This document shows, piece after piece, positions 43,164-54,434 of a stretch of 64,000 nucleotides of DNA. Under the pieces are notes generated by a model, which was given only the letters and a program-made list of their open reading frames with translations, did not search any database and had not been told where the DNA came from. Source of the DNA: Trissonchulus latispiculum (lineage: Eukaryota > Nematoda > Enoplea > Enoplida > Ironidae). Every line of letters starts with the position of its first letter. Position 1 is the first letter of the stretch. Location of the stretch: the NCBI GenBank assembly GCA_030248195.1, contig JASAND010020808.1, forward strand, positions 1 through 64,000. Reading direction: 5' to 3'. The translations under genes and the position numbers were made by a program.

Positions 43164-44743
43164 TAATGGGTCTATTACGATAACTACGGAATCAAAAGTG
43201 GCGGAATTAATTAATTACGCCGAACCGAACGGCGTGATTAATTAATCACGCCGAACCGAACGGCGTGATTAATTAATTACGCCGAACTGAACGGCGTGAT
43301 TAATTAATCACGCCGTTCGGTTCGGCGTGATTAATTAATTGAGCTGGTTTTCAATGTCACCTCGTTGCTTTTGGCGAAATTAATTAATTTCGCCGAATCG
43401 TACAAAGAAAAACTGTAACTGCATATTTGACTTCCTTAACCGGCTATGTGACATAGGCTTTCAAAATGAGGTCTGCTGGGATAAAAACTCAGGCGTCTTT
43501 GACAAGCAAATGGTTAGTATATTTATCTTTTTCTAGGTATGGAATGCTGCAGGCTCAAAGCAGATGAAAGTAAGATGTTACAGGTTTCACTTATTTCAAG
43601 GATTATATGTGTGCTGGGTTCGTCTGTTTGTATGATACAGTACAGGCATTTGTTTGACTCTTTATGGACTTGGGTCAGAGTAATTGTTGACTGTTGTAAA
43701 AGCGTTGATTGTTTCTGTTGGCAACATTTGTGTCAATGCAATGCATTCTTAGTAAATGACTGTAAGAAGTAAATTTTGGTTCTTAAGGAAATATTTAAAG
43801 TAATATAATAATAATAAAAAAGAGCAAATTCAAATTGAAAATTTAGGTAAATATTTGATGCACCAACGAAAACTTGTTGCCAGTGCGTCAAGTCAGTCCT
43901 TTGCTAAATTTCTTATGATGCCAGAAAAATCCGCCACTGATTGCTAGTGAAATTTTATCCAACAGCAAAGCAAAAAAACCAGACAACTTACGCGAGTAGA
44001 GCAATATCTGATCAGAAGCAGAAATGAGTGTTTATCATTTTGTTGAATTGAGCTGTGCTTTAATTTGTCCTATACAGCTGATATTCCTATACATGATATT
44101 CTTTTTGAATAGTACCGAGAGTACATAATGATAAGAGTATGACAAGCAAACACTCTATGCAGTGAAGGCCCAAACTGCTATGCGAGCTTTCGACTGACCC
44201 CCCACGAATTGACCCCCTCTCAAACCGCCCATATGTGGGTACAAACTGGGGTCAATCACTCAAATGGGGTATTAATCGTAGAAAGCAGTAAGCTACCCCG
44301 TTTGGACCACGTTCCCATATAGGGGCGGCGTTCGAGGGGTCAATTCGTGGAGGGGTCCGCCGATAGCGCGCATAGCAGTTTGGCTGTCACTGTATAGAAT
44401 GTTACTCTTGTCATACTCTTATCATAAATGTACTCTTTATAGTGCTAAGAAGTGGACCAACCACTAAGAACAGCTAAGTTGTTTGTGCCTGTTAACCCAA
44501 GTTATAAGTTTTTGTAGGAGCAAAAACACGTAGTGACCGCCAACACGACAGTACAGTAAACCTTGAGTGAAGCTGTCGCAACTGGAATGGAATGTATGGT
44601 CTCCTCAGCAAGAACCATGAAGGCAAGACAGGACAACACTGAATAAACCATTTGGTTCGGCGTGATTAATTAATCACGCCGTTCGGTTCGGCGTAATTAA
44701 TTCCGCCACTTTTGATTCTGTAGTTATCGTGATAGACCCGTTA
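43164..44743. mobile_element. TIR element with TTAATTAA-centred palindromes
   Basis: Inverted ends of about 90 bp: left starts TAATGGGTCTATTACGATAA, right complement TAACGGGTCTATCACGATAA. The ends continue into GAATCAAAAGTGGCGGAATT and repeated palindromes of CGGCGTGATTAA with its complement (43,200-43,345 and 44,660-44,700). No transposase and no clear target duplication. A smaller element (44,118-44,436) is nested in it. Confidence 0.7.
44118..44436. mobile_element. Nested miniature element, AGAGTACAT-end family
   Basis: 319 bp with inverted ends of about 70 bp (AGAGTACATAATGATAAGAG, then CTGCTATGCG). The centre holds GACCCCCC-type words in inverted pairs. The outer ends match the larger element at 58,236-58,788. 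Confidence 0.7.
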
Positions 44744-45476
44744 GAGCAGGTTTTCTAATGTAGCGCGTAAGTTCGAATGTAAGTCAACTCGATCCTTCCC
44801 ATCCCCTATCCTCGAGTTCAGATCATCTTGTCCACTTACGAAAACGGTGACACCATCTTGTCCAACATGAAGAGTAAAGGAGAATTTATGATAAGTGGCA
44901 AAACTGAAAATAATTAATGTAAGTTCAGTTCAAAGTTAATTCAGTTAAATTTACTTAGCGGAAGTTCATGTTCAGTTTATTTTTAATTTCGTTAGACGGA
45001 AGATATAAATATGTATGTACATCTAAATCTTAGCTCTCACTTAGCTTTGAGTTTTGCTGCACGCAATGTTTCAATGTTTTAAAGGTACTAACGGGTAAAA
45101 CAGAGGCTGTAGGTAAGATCTGCAACATGGTTTTGGTCTTATTTGGAGGATTTAACTCTTAGTGATAGCTAAGTTCAATTTACCACACTGCATGCAATAA
45201 GGGTGTGAGAGCGTCGGGATATATGGAAGAGGTAAGCAAGTGGATATATAAGCCGAAGTCCTCAAATCCTTGATAAGCACGGCCCATCATTATTGAACCA
45301 CTACAAGAAGCGTTCTCATCCACCATGCAAACTGTGGGCTACCTACAGTGGATGCGATTGCGGCCAAAAATAAAGGTTTTTTCAAAACTGCTCAAGTCTG
45401 ATATCGTAAAAATGACTGCGGCAAGGTGAGACATCTTTTAATGTACTATTCTCTAGTATATATATCAGAGAATGTA
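44744..45476. other. Anonymous AT-rich DNA
   Basis: No gene or repeat recognised. Confidence 0.35.
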
Positions 45477-46390
45477 TGTCGTAGCAAGATAGTAAAATTG
45501 TCAAGATAGTATAAAACCTTGCTAAACATTTGGCATCTTGCTAAAATTTTAGCAATATAGCCAAAATTTTTGGTAAGATAGTACCTAATTTTTCTAGAAT
45601 TTAGCAAGATAGTCATCTTACCAGCTTCGGTTTGAAATATGTTTTCAATTTGGAAACAAGGAAAGTCATTAATATAGGTACTGTTCCTGAGTTTAATGCA
45701 AAGTGGGACTTTCACAAGAATTTAAAACTGACCATTGTGCTCCGTATTGTTGCTGAAATAACACTGTAATAGAAAATGCATAGAAATTGCATTATTGAGA
45801 ATGTAACTAACTAACAAATATTATATACGCCATGATTATATAAATGACTTACTATTGAAATGAGACTGAACAATACTGAAATTCTTAAATAGACTGAAAA
45901 TTTAAGTATGTGCACATTGACCTAATTTTGTGACATTGGTTATGCCGGTAAAATAGTTATCAATTTTTGTATTTTTCACAGTAAACTTTGAAATGATATA
46001 TTAAAATATATTCACCTATGCAATTTCTGACTTTAGCATTTCCATTACATATTACATTTCAGCAGTGCCACAGAGCACAATGGTTAGTTTTTAATTTTTA
46101 CTAAGGTTCTCCCTTGAATCGAACTTATTGAACTGCATAAAGCAGAGCATATTAATGACCGCTTTTGTTTCAAACTTGAAAACACTTATCATACTGAAAC
46201 TGATACAGAATCTGGCAAATTCTAGTAAGATTACTATCTTACCAACAATTTTGGCAAGATAGTATAATCTTGCTAAATTTAATCCAGTTTAATTTGATTT
46301 ACTGTAATTTATTTAGTACTGTAATTTAATCTTGCTAAATATAACTATCTTGCCAAACTCTTAGCAAAATTTTAATATCTTGCTACGACA
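45477..46390. mobile_element. TA-target element, TGTCGTAGCAAGATA-end family, copy 1
   Basis: A 914-bp element flanked by TA (45,475-45,476 and 46,391-46,392), with ends TGTCGTAGCAAGATA and the complement. Both ends carry many AGCAAGATAGT-like words, on both strands. No transposase. It fits the Tc1/mariner-like class of non-autonomous elements. Confidence 0.75.
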
Positions 46391-49300
46391 TATACATAAT
46401 ATGCGAAAGGAATGGTAGACAGTATATGACTTTTCAGTGTAAGTATTACTAGCACTCATTTATTTGCAGTCACCTCTTCATTATAAGCATACACTCGTAC
46501 CTCCCTGTTTGCTAAGGTAATGACAGTTTCAGTGCAACCTGAGAAATAGTATGTTTAGGAAAAACTTAGAAAGCAGCCAATTAACCAGGCCAATGGCAGA
46601 ATAGTCCGTTGCTTCATTACGGAATCTTTTCTCTTTGTTAGTTCAGAGTTAAAATTTACGTAGATGCAGTGGAAGTTTACAAACTGAAAATTTAGCGGTA
46701 TTCATCACATATCAACACCCACCCCAAGTGCAAATCATCATCAATCTGGTAGATATAAATCCGTCCGTACTGATAACGTTTGTTATGACATGATACACTT
46801 GCCATGCTTCTATTGTCATGCTCGTGAAAATCACTGTATGCAGATACTGGAGACTGAACGCCTTGTAGATGCACTGATTCTAAACATTTCAATAAATCTA
46901 TTATCTGAAAGGATGTGTTTAGCATATTTTGTGAATTTAATGAATTTACATAACGTTTTTGTGAGTAAGAGTAAGTAAGTAAGAGTAACGTCTGACAATT
47001 CTGCTATCAGGGTCTGGGGTGGCGGTGCTCGTCCCTGGACGTGTGGCCCTTTAACCAGGCATGTCATCTTAAGTGACTGCAGCAACCGTGGAGGAAGACC
47101 AGCTTCACATAACAGATACCATTCGGAGTACATCTTTGCACTTCGTTGATACTCATCTAAATTTAACCCTTAAGCTGCTAAATCAAACCTTTAAGTTTAA
47201 CTTATCTGCAAGTCAAAAATGGATATCTGGATTGGCTAGAGTCCACTGTAGTCCAATTTAATCCCTTGCTAAGAAGTCTAAGAAAGGATTTGGAACGAAT
47301 TGATTAAATTACTGGAGGGCCGCCCACGACACCCGAACGACAAGAACATCTATGTTCGCACCCATGTTAAGCAACCCTAAACAGTAGTGATACGCGGCGT
47401 GTTCACTCAGTATTTACTCTCTCAATTTATTCACTCAATTAGGTGTCACTGCAGGAGCAACCATTTCATAGAAATATTCTAACAGAAAGTTGGCAATTAT
47501 TGTGCCTGCATTTAAGGATTTCACAGTACTAGTACTGCCAATTTTAGTAACAAAAACTGCAAACTTCCCAGATCGAAAAAGGGGTGCATATCTCCAAAAG
47601 TTAGGGCACATTCATGGAGCAAAAATGCAAAGTCATGATTAAAGTGAATCAGTCCTTCGAAGGTTGCCTTCCTGAAAGAAAATATACAAATATGGTTAGC
47701 ACTACAAACTTCACAGTATTCGCCATGACAGAATCCTGAATGGTTATTTAGTTAAGTCTCGATGCATAATGGCACGGCAGCAGCATCTGCACCTTGTTAT
47801 GCAACCTCAGTGTCACCTGTACCTCAAGTCTTCTGTTAGTTCAGAACAGTGACACATTCCTTGCGGCAAGTTGGAATCCAAGCAAGATGGATGATTTAAT
47901 AATTAAATTTGATGTGGTTAATTGTTATTCATCGGCCCAATTTTTCAAGGGCCGGTCGGCCTGTACCGGCTGGCCTGCGGACGCCGGCCCGGAAACGGCC
48001 GGCCGGCCGGTCTTTTCTATTTTTCGCCGGCTATCTATGCAACGCAAACTGTACAGTATATAGTTAACTTGCAATCATTTTCTAATTATAGTCAGTTTTT
48101 TTCAAAAAAGCAAATTTGCAAATTTTTTGTCGCTGCACACTAAATCTTTCACGCCAAGGATTTTCGGCTTCAGTTCGGTCAATCTTACAATTTATACATT
48201 CTATAGATTATTCTTTGTAGATTGCACTCGCAAAAATTAAAGCTTTAGCTATGTCTTTTCTGTAAAAAATTATGCAAAAACTGTTTTTGGTGTCTTTTCC
48301 ATTTTGAACCCTAATATGGGCAAACAAAAATGTACTGGTGCCAAAATATGGGTAATGTAAAATTTGAGCTTTTTACCATGTAAAAATTAGTTTTTGATCT
48401 TGAGCAATATATGCCTTAATCCTAAAAATTTCATACACGACAGAGATTGACAATTAAAGTGGGTACGTCTCCACAGGAATTCCGTTAGAAATTTAACATT
48501 TTCAGCAGAATTTACAGAATAGCAGGAAATTCAAAAGAAAACATTAGAATAAGGCTTAGAGTAAATCAAACAAAAAGCTTAAAATAATTAATATTTACTG
48601 TGGAAACACCAAAACAAGGAATTTTCACATAAATCTATTGTTCGAAGGTTTTGTTTAAATTCTGTTGATGTTTCCTCTACGATAAAGCGTGCTGTTTCAT
48701 GTTAGAAACCTCGTCGCTCATACTAGGCAACTTTTAGGCATATTAGGCATCTCTATGTGTGATCGAATTTGCCCATATTTGCTCTACTTCCCTACTATCT
48801 AAAATTGTTCCGCTTGCGTTTAATAAAATAATAAAAGTACATCACACATTGGTGAGCTCGTTTCATGAATTTTAGTAGCTACCTACACTTGATTCGTGGT
48901 TCTTGACGGAATACCAAAAGTGCGACTTGGAGCAAGTACTTAATATGTATTAACATAGTTAATCAGCAATAATGATATGGTTAAGTATCAGAGCTGACTT
49001 ACTTATCAACAATATAAACGGCAAATCTGGCAAATAGCGCAATCGATGCAACCAGAATTTTAACACCGTGCATCGCAGGTTTAATTATGTTTTTCGCCTT
49101 GATCTCAGTATCAGACATTTTCTCTTTTGGCAGTGCCTGAATAATAAATGTAATAAATTCGTCAAGACATATTGTGAGCTTTCGACCAACTTCAGTTGTC
49201 GCGCAGGAACATACCTAATTGTAGGCAACCCATTCGGTGTAACTAACGTAGACTACGATTTTTTTGTCCAAACGGTATACTTTAAAGAGTTATTAAAATT

Positions 49301-49979
49301 AAAGTCAAGTCTAACTTTGTTGCGAAATTTTACCTCGTTTTCCTAAATTTTAAAATCCCGTTAGAATACACCGCTTGGAAAAAATATAGATAAAATAAAC
49401 TCATAGATAAGTCCCTGCAGTAACTGTTTTGTAACATAGTACTATTTTAGTGACTAAAGACTTTAGTTCGGGCTATGTAGACTACTATACATTCAGTATA
49501 AGCGACTTATCGATAGTAGTAAGCCTGTAGCCGAGTACTGCTGAACCGATTGGTGAACAGCAGCTACGTTAATTTAGCACTGAGGGATGTGTTGAGGTGT
49601 TCCTTACTATTTGAAATTTATGTACAGCTATTCGCATATTTTAGCATAAATTGTTTTTCTTTTTTTATTTCTTTCTTTTTCTTTTATTTTCTTCTTTCAT
49701 TTCATTTCTTTCTTCCTACTTCTTCCGTTTTCTTGGCTGTCCACTAAAAATGATGGAGAGGAGAGACAAAGGTATAAAGTTACACTCAAAGGTCGAGTCT
49801 ATGGTTCGGCTTGTTTGGCGCATTATGCCCCTTAAATCATCGCGAGATGGCAAATCTTGAAGTGGACAAAACTACTTTTTCTTTCATTTCTTTATTTCTC
49901 TTTTCTTTCTTTCTTTTCTTTAAACTGAAATAAGCTAACAGCTGTGGTTATAAATAAAAGCAAATATTTCATTGGTTAC
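46391..49979. other. Anonymous DNA, possible intron
   Basis: No convincing exon. 47,940-48,015 is an isolated GC-rich block (GCCGGC, GGCCGGCCGGCCGG). 49,650-49,740 and 49,880-49,930 are T/C-rich tracts. Small ORFs of 60-92 codons lack coding character. Confidence 0.4.
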
Positions 49980-50246
49980 CTTAACTTTTAGTTTTTTGCA
50001 TTGCTTATCCGGGATGGGAAATTGTCCATCCGGTCGACCATCAGTTATAAATGCTTTTAATAAGTCCATATTCTCCTCAGCCAGCGCAATGGCCTTGGAG
50101 AGCTGCCGCCTTGCAGCTGCTTTACCGAGTCTCGGTACGTCTAGCAAAGGAGTGCCATCGGCTCCAACCGTTATTTCGCCAAGATGATACAAAGCTGCCA
50201 CCAACACATTTTCCTCTGTTCCGTTTACCAAGATATTTTTTCTCTG
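49980..50246 (-). CDS. Well-bounded exon of an unrecognised protein
   Basis: An 89-codon exon, phase 0 on both sides (267 bp). On the minus strand a strong acceptor (TTTTTGGCTCTCTTTTTAG) precedes CAGAGAAAAAAT, and AAG is followed by the donor GTAACC. The encoded segment begins QRKNILVNGTEENVLVAAL and includes ALYHLGEITVGADGTPLL, a helical RRQLSKAIALAEENMDLLK stretch and GQFPIPDKQCKKLKVK. Balanced composition and sharp splice borders argue for a real gene. I do not recognise the family. Neighbouring exons should lie on the minus strand on either side but are not evident. Confidence 0.6.
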
Positions 50247-50565
50247 CTAAAAAGAGAGCCAAAAAGAAACAAAGATTTTGATTGGTTGCTAAGTTGCAGA
50301 CTTTACCTTCTATTATCTGATCCTGCGTGTACACCATCCATAAACCTTACACGTTAGTGCATGTTTTTTATGAAATTTTTCGATTGGCAGGTCCTGGGGA
50401 ATCAAAAATATATTTCCCTTTCAGATTCCTTTTGCATAAAATTAAATATCACACACTGGCTGTTGCGAGGAACATTCCACACATTCCTAATTTTGGTATG
50501 CTAGGAAAACTCGACTGGAGACTTCTTAATACATGTAAGCGTGAACTCATATTTTGGAAATTGTT
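50247..50565. other. Anonymous sequence, possible intron
   Basis: Lies upstream (minus sense) of the 49,980-50,246 exon. No further exon recognised. Confidence 0.35.
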
Positions 50566-50694
50566 CTATGTATGAGACACCTGGAGTTTATAACAGGAAG
50601 AGTGAGACACTCAACTCTTCCCAATAAAATAAGCTTGCAATATGCTCGAAACATTAACGCCGGAATCTGGGGATGGCTTCTAGAGATGAGGATT

Positions 50695-50860
50695 TTGGCT
50701 CGCGGCTCGGCTCGGCTCGCGAGCCGAGCCGAGCCGAGCCGGCGACAATTTCTCCCGAGCCGAGCCGGCGACAATTTCGCCCGAGCCGAGCCGAGCCGAG
50801 CCGGAGAATTGAAACTCCGAGCCGAGCCGGAGAATTGAAACTCCGAGCCGAGCCGACCTT
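50695..50860. repeat. GAGCC-rich minisatellite
   Basis: Runs of GAGCCGAGCC with GGCGACAATTT and GGAGAATTGAAACTC insertions. A related patch lies at 52,012-52,080 (GAGCCGAGTCGAGCC). Confidence 0.8.
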
Positions 50861-51252
50861 ATCGAAAAATTTTAAGTTCACTGTAATACTTCCGAATTTG
50901 TTCAAACAAAATAGCCAACAAATTCAATGAATCGTGTTTTCTGTTTTCAACGTTGTCGTTTAATTTTCTGTTTTTCCTTGGCTTTATGCATACATTCCTT
51001 CCAAGACAACTTAGTTTAATGTTGGGCTGTGCTTGAAGTCAACCTTTGTATGGTGCAGTTAGAAAGAAACATTTTGACTTAATCATTTCAACGTGTCATA
51101 TTTGGTTTTATCAACAATATTACAATTAAAATTTGCGTTAACTGCGGCCTTGCGTTTTATAGTTATTTATCAGATAGCAGAAAAGGTTGTAAAACTGCTG
51201 CTTATATACCAGAAATAGTTTAGAATTATTCTGCATAATTACAATTGATTAA

Positions 51253-51533
51253 CACGTTCGCAACAATCACCATTTTGGAAGAAATTCCCCTCAAACATTT
51301 GATTTATTACTGTAACTTAACTAATTTTTTAGAGAAAGCTTAGGAGGAAGTTTCACAGCTTGATTATGTTTTGCAGTCACATTAAACAAATGCTATAAAA
51401 ATATGTCTTCCGCACAAACAAATCATTTTCTAGTCTCCTTGAAACGCATAACAAGTGTAGGTCACCGGTGACCTACGTGTTTGAGCGGAAAAGCTTATGT
51501 AGGTCACCGGTGACCTACTATGTGTTGAACGTG
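51253..51533. mobile_element. piggyBac-like miniature element
   Basis: 281 bp flanked by TTAA (51,249-51,252 and 51,534-51,537), with ends CACGTTCGCAAC and the complement GTTGAACGTG. A TTAA target with CAC-type ends fits piggyBac. Near the right end is the perfect 20-bp palindrome GTAGGTCACCGGTGACCTAC, twice (51,457-51,476 and 51,499-51,518), 42 bp apart. Confidence 0.75.
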
Positions 51534-54079
51534 TTAAGATTATAGCTAGAGAACAGAGACCAATTACAGGATCTGAAATTTTTTAATTAAAAATTAATCT
51601 AAAAGATTTCTGAATTTAATTGCTGAGTTTTCAAGCATTTTGCAATTTATCAGTTTATGCATTTTTTCAACAAAAACTAATTTTCTCGTGATTCATCCCT
51701 TCGTGATTTGTAGTTTTTCCATTCCTTGTTTCTTTCCACATTGTATACATGACATAATAATAAATATTAGGCAAAACAGGTATGAATGGGTGCCCGCCCA
51801 CTTCGTAGAATATACATTTACCAAATATCAATGTCATTAAACCTTATAATCGTGGACTCTGCAGCTCGCAGCGTCTCGATAATAATGGAATTTCGGTGAT
51901 TCACACTGGTACACAAAAACTAGACAGCTGTTTTCAGACACCTTCTATCAAAAACAACGTTGAAAATCCACAAATCAGTGCGATTAGTCAAATTTCAAAT
52001 TTCAAGCTTGGCGAGCCGAGCCCAGCCGAGCCACTTTCAATATTCTTCCGAGTCGAGCCGAGTCGAGCCGGGCCGGTCTCGCCCTCATCTCTAGGGCTTC
52101 TCAGCGTGAAAACATACAACGCTAACAGTTTTCAAAAACCGGCGTTTTTGCCAAATAAAGAACTATAATTTGAGCTAAGAAAATTGTACAGCAATAATTT
52201 TTATCTCATTATTTGGCGTAAACGAGATCTTTTTAACGATATAACAATTATCAGCTTTAGTTCAGGCAATCTCTTACAAAAGCGGCAATAAGGCATTCTT
52301 TCTATAGTACGACCAAAAAATGTGGGTACAAACTTCGACCGTTTATAGCAAATTCACCTTTGGAGTAAGCCCCAACAATGTATATATTTTTAGAATCCTC
52401 AGGAACTCGAGATTTCGAAAATCCAGTAAATTTCGGAATTCCGGGTTCCATTCAGGGAAAATCTAAAATTTTTAGTTTTTCGCCAAATTTTTATCGCAAT
52501 CAAAATTTTGTTTTCACGATCGAATAGAGCTTTTTCAAGTTTCAAGTTTTTCAATACAAGTTTTTCACGAAAATGCACCCAGTTTCCGGAATTCCGGGTT
52601 TTCAAAATTTCCGGATTTTAGAAACTTTCTCCAATACCCCACAATATGGGCATCATTCAAAAGCTCTTGATGAGCTGAACAAATCTTGTAATAGAAGCAA
52701 CTCGTAGAAATGAGCCCAGTTCTCAGAATTCGCTAAAACCTTCCAAGCTAGTGTGAAATCCGGAATTCGTGAATTTCGGGAATTTGGTGCATTTTCAGAC
52801 ATTGGATCTATCACAAGATTTGTTCAGCTCATCAAGAGCTTTCGAATGATACCCATATTGTGGGGTATTGGAGAAAATTTTTAAAATCCGGAAAATCCCG
52901 GAAAATCCGATTTTCTCGAATTCCAGGAAATGTGTGCATTTTCAAGAGTTCATTCTATTACAAAAATTGTTCAGGTCGATAAGAGCTTTCGAGTGATACC
53001 CATCTTGTGGATATTGGAGAAAATGTTTTAAACCCGGAAATTTTGAAAACCCGGAATTCCGGAAACTGGGTGCATTTTCGTGAAAAAATTGTAAGAGCAA
53101 AAATATGCAGCGGGACCAGCTCTATTCGATCGTGAAAACAAAATTTTGATTGCGATAAAAATTTGGCGAAAAACTAAAGATTTTAGATTTTCCGTGAATG
53201 AAACCCGGAATTCCGGAATTTTCGAAATCTCGAGTTCCTGGGGATTCTAAAAATATATACATTGTTGGGGTTTACTCCAAAGGTGAATCTGCTATAAACG
53301 GTCGAAGTTTGTAGACACAGTTTTTGGTCGTACTATAGTACGAAAATTCTACAAGGAACTTCATCATTTATTCAAAATGACTTACCTTGTTGCCAGATTT
53401 GTAAGAGATGACAAGAACCTAACTGCATAAATTTTATATCTTTAAAAAGATCTCATTCTACGCAACATAATGATATAAGAATTATTGCTGTCAATTTTCC
53501 TAGCTCCAGTTATAATATTTTGTTTGGCAAAACGGCTGTTTTTTTGAAAAATGACAGCGTTTCATGTTTACACGTTGAGAAGCCCCCCAGAGATTTCGGC
53601 GTTAATGTTTCGAGCATATTGCAAGCTTATTCTGTTAGGAATCATCCTTTATAAACTCTTCCTATTATAACCTCTTGGTGTATCATACATCTAAGGCATT
53701 TTGAAGAAATGATGAAGTTGCTTGTAGAATTTTCGTGGGAAGGATGCCTTATTGCCGCTTTTGTAAGAGATTGCCCGAACTAAAGTTTATAATTGTTAAA
53801 TCGCTAAAAAGATCTCGTTTTACGCAAAATAATGACATAAAAATTATTGCTGTACGATATTCTTAGCTCAAGTTATAGTATCTTATTTGGCAAAATTACG
53901 CCGGTTTTTGAAAAATGTCAGCGTTGTATGTTTTCACGCTGAGAAGCCACCCCGAGATTTCGCCGTTAATGTTTCGAGCATATTGCAAGCTTATTTTATT
54001 GGGAAGAGTTGGATGTCTCACTCTTCCTATTATAAACTCTTGGTGTATCATACATCGGACAATTTTCAAAATATGAGTT

Positions 54080-54434
54080 CTCATGATAGATAAAAGCTAG
54101 AATGATGCTTTTCAAAAGCAAAGTGTAGAACTTAACGACACTGTTCGTATGCATAAGTTATAGCTATGCAGCTATGCATAACGGTCAGAAACTGGCAAAA
54201 ACTGGCCTGAACTTAAAAGTCAAATTTTTGTTCGAGTGTTAGCGCTAGAGCAACGTATTTTCGAAAGATTCCTAAAATTAATTTTGATTTGAGCCGAAGC
54301 TCAAATACGTGCCCAAAAGGAATCAACAGCTTAACTAGCAAATAGGTTCGGGATTGACTGAAATACTTAGAAATCACCCACTTACCCAGAAGGCAACATC
54401 GACACAATATTAAACCATATGAACATAACACTCC
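54080..54434. other. Anonymous sequence after the mucin-like frame
   Basis: Downstream (minus sense) of the mucin-like frame. No obvious polyadenylation signal directly after the stop. Confidence 0.35.

Larger units (their letters stand above)
50566..54060. mobile_element. Nested foldback complex
   Basis: The outer ends are inverted: left about 50,570-50,680, right about 53,930-54,055 (TGTATGAGACACC with GGTGTATCATACA; GCAATATGCTCGAAACATTA). A second copy of the right end lies at 53,575-53,695. Inside, 52,085-52,780 and about 52,850-53,590 form a second inverted repeat centred near 52,815 (for example CTATAGTACGACCA with TGGTCGTACTATAG). No gene. The complex looks like one foldback element inserted into, or rearranged with, another of its own family. 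Confidence 0.65.

Noticed and set aside
47937..48015. GC-rich block as a CpG island or promoter
   Set aside because: Only about 80 bp, made of GGCC/CCGG simple repeats, and no exon follows.
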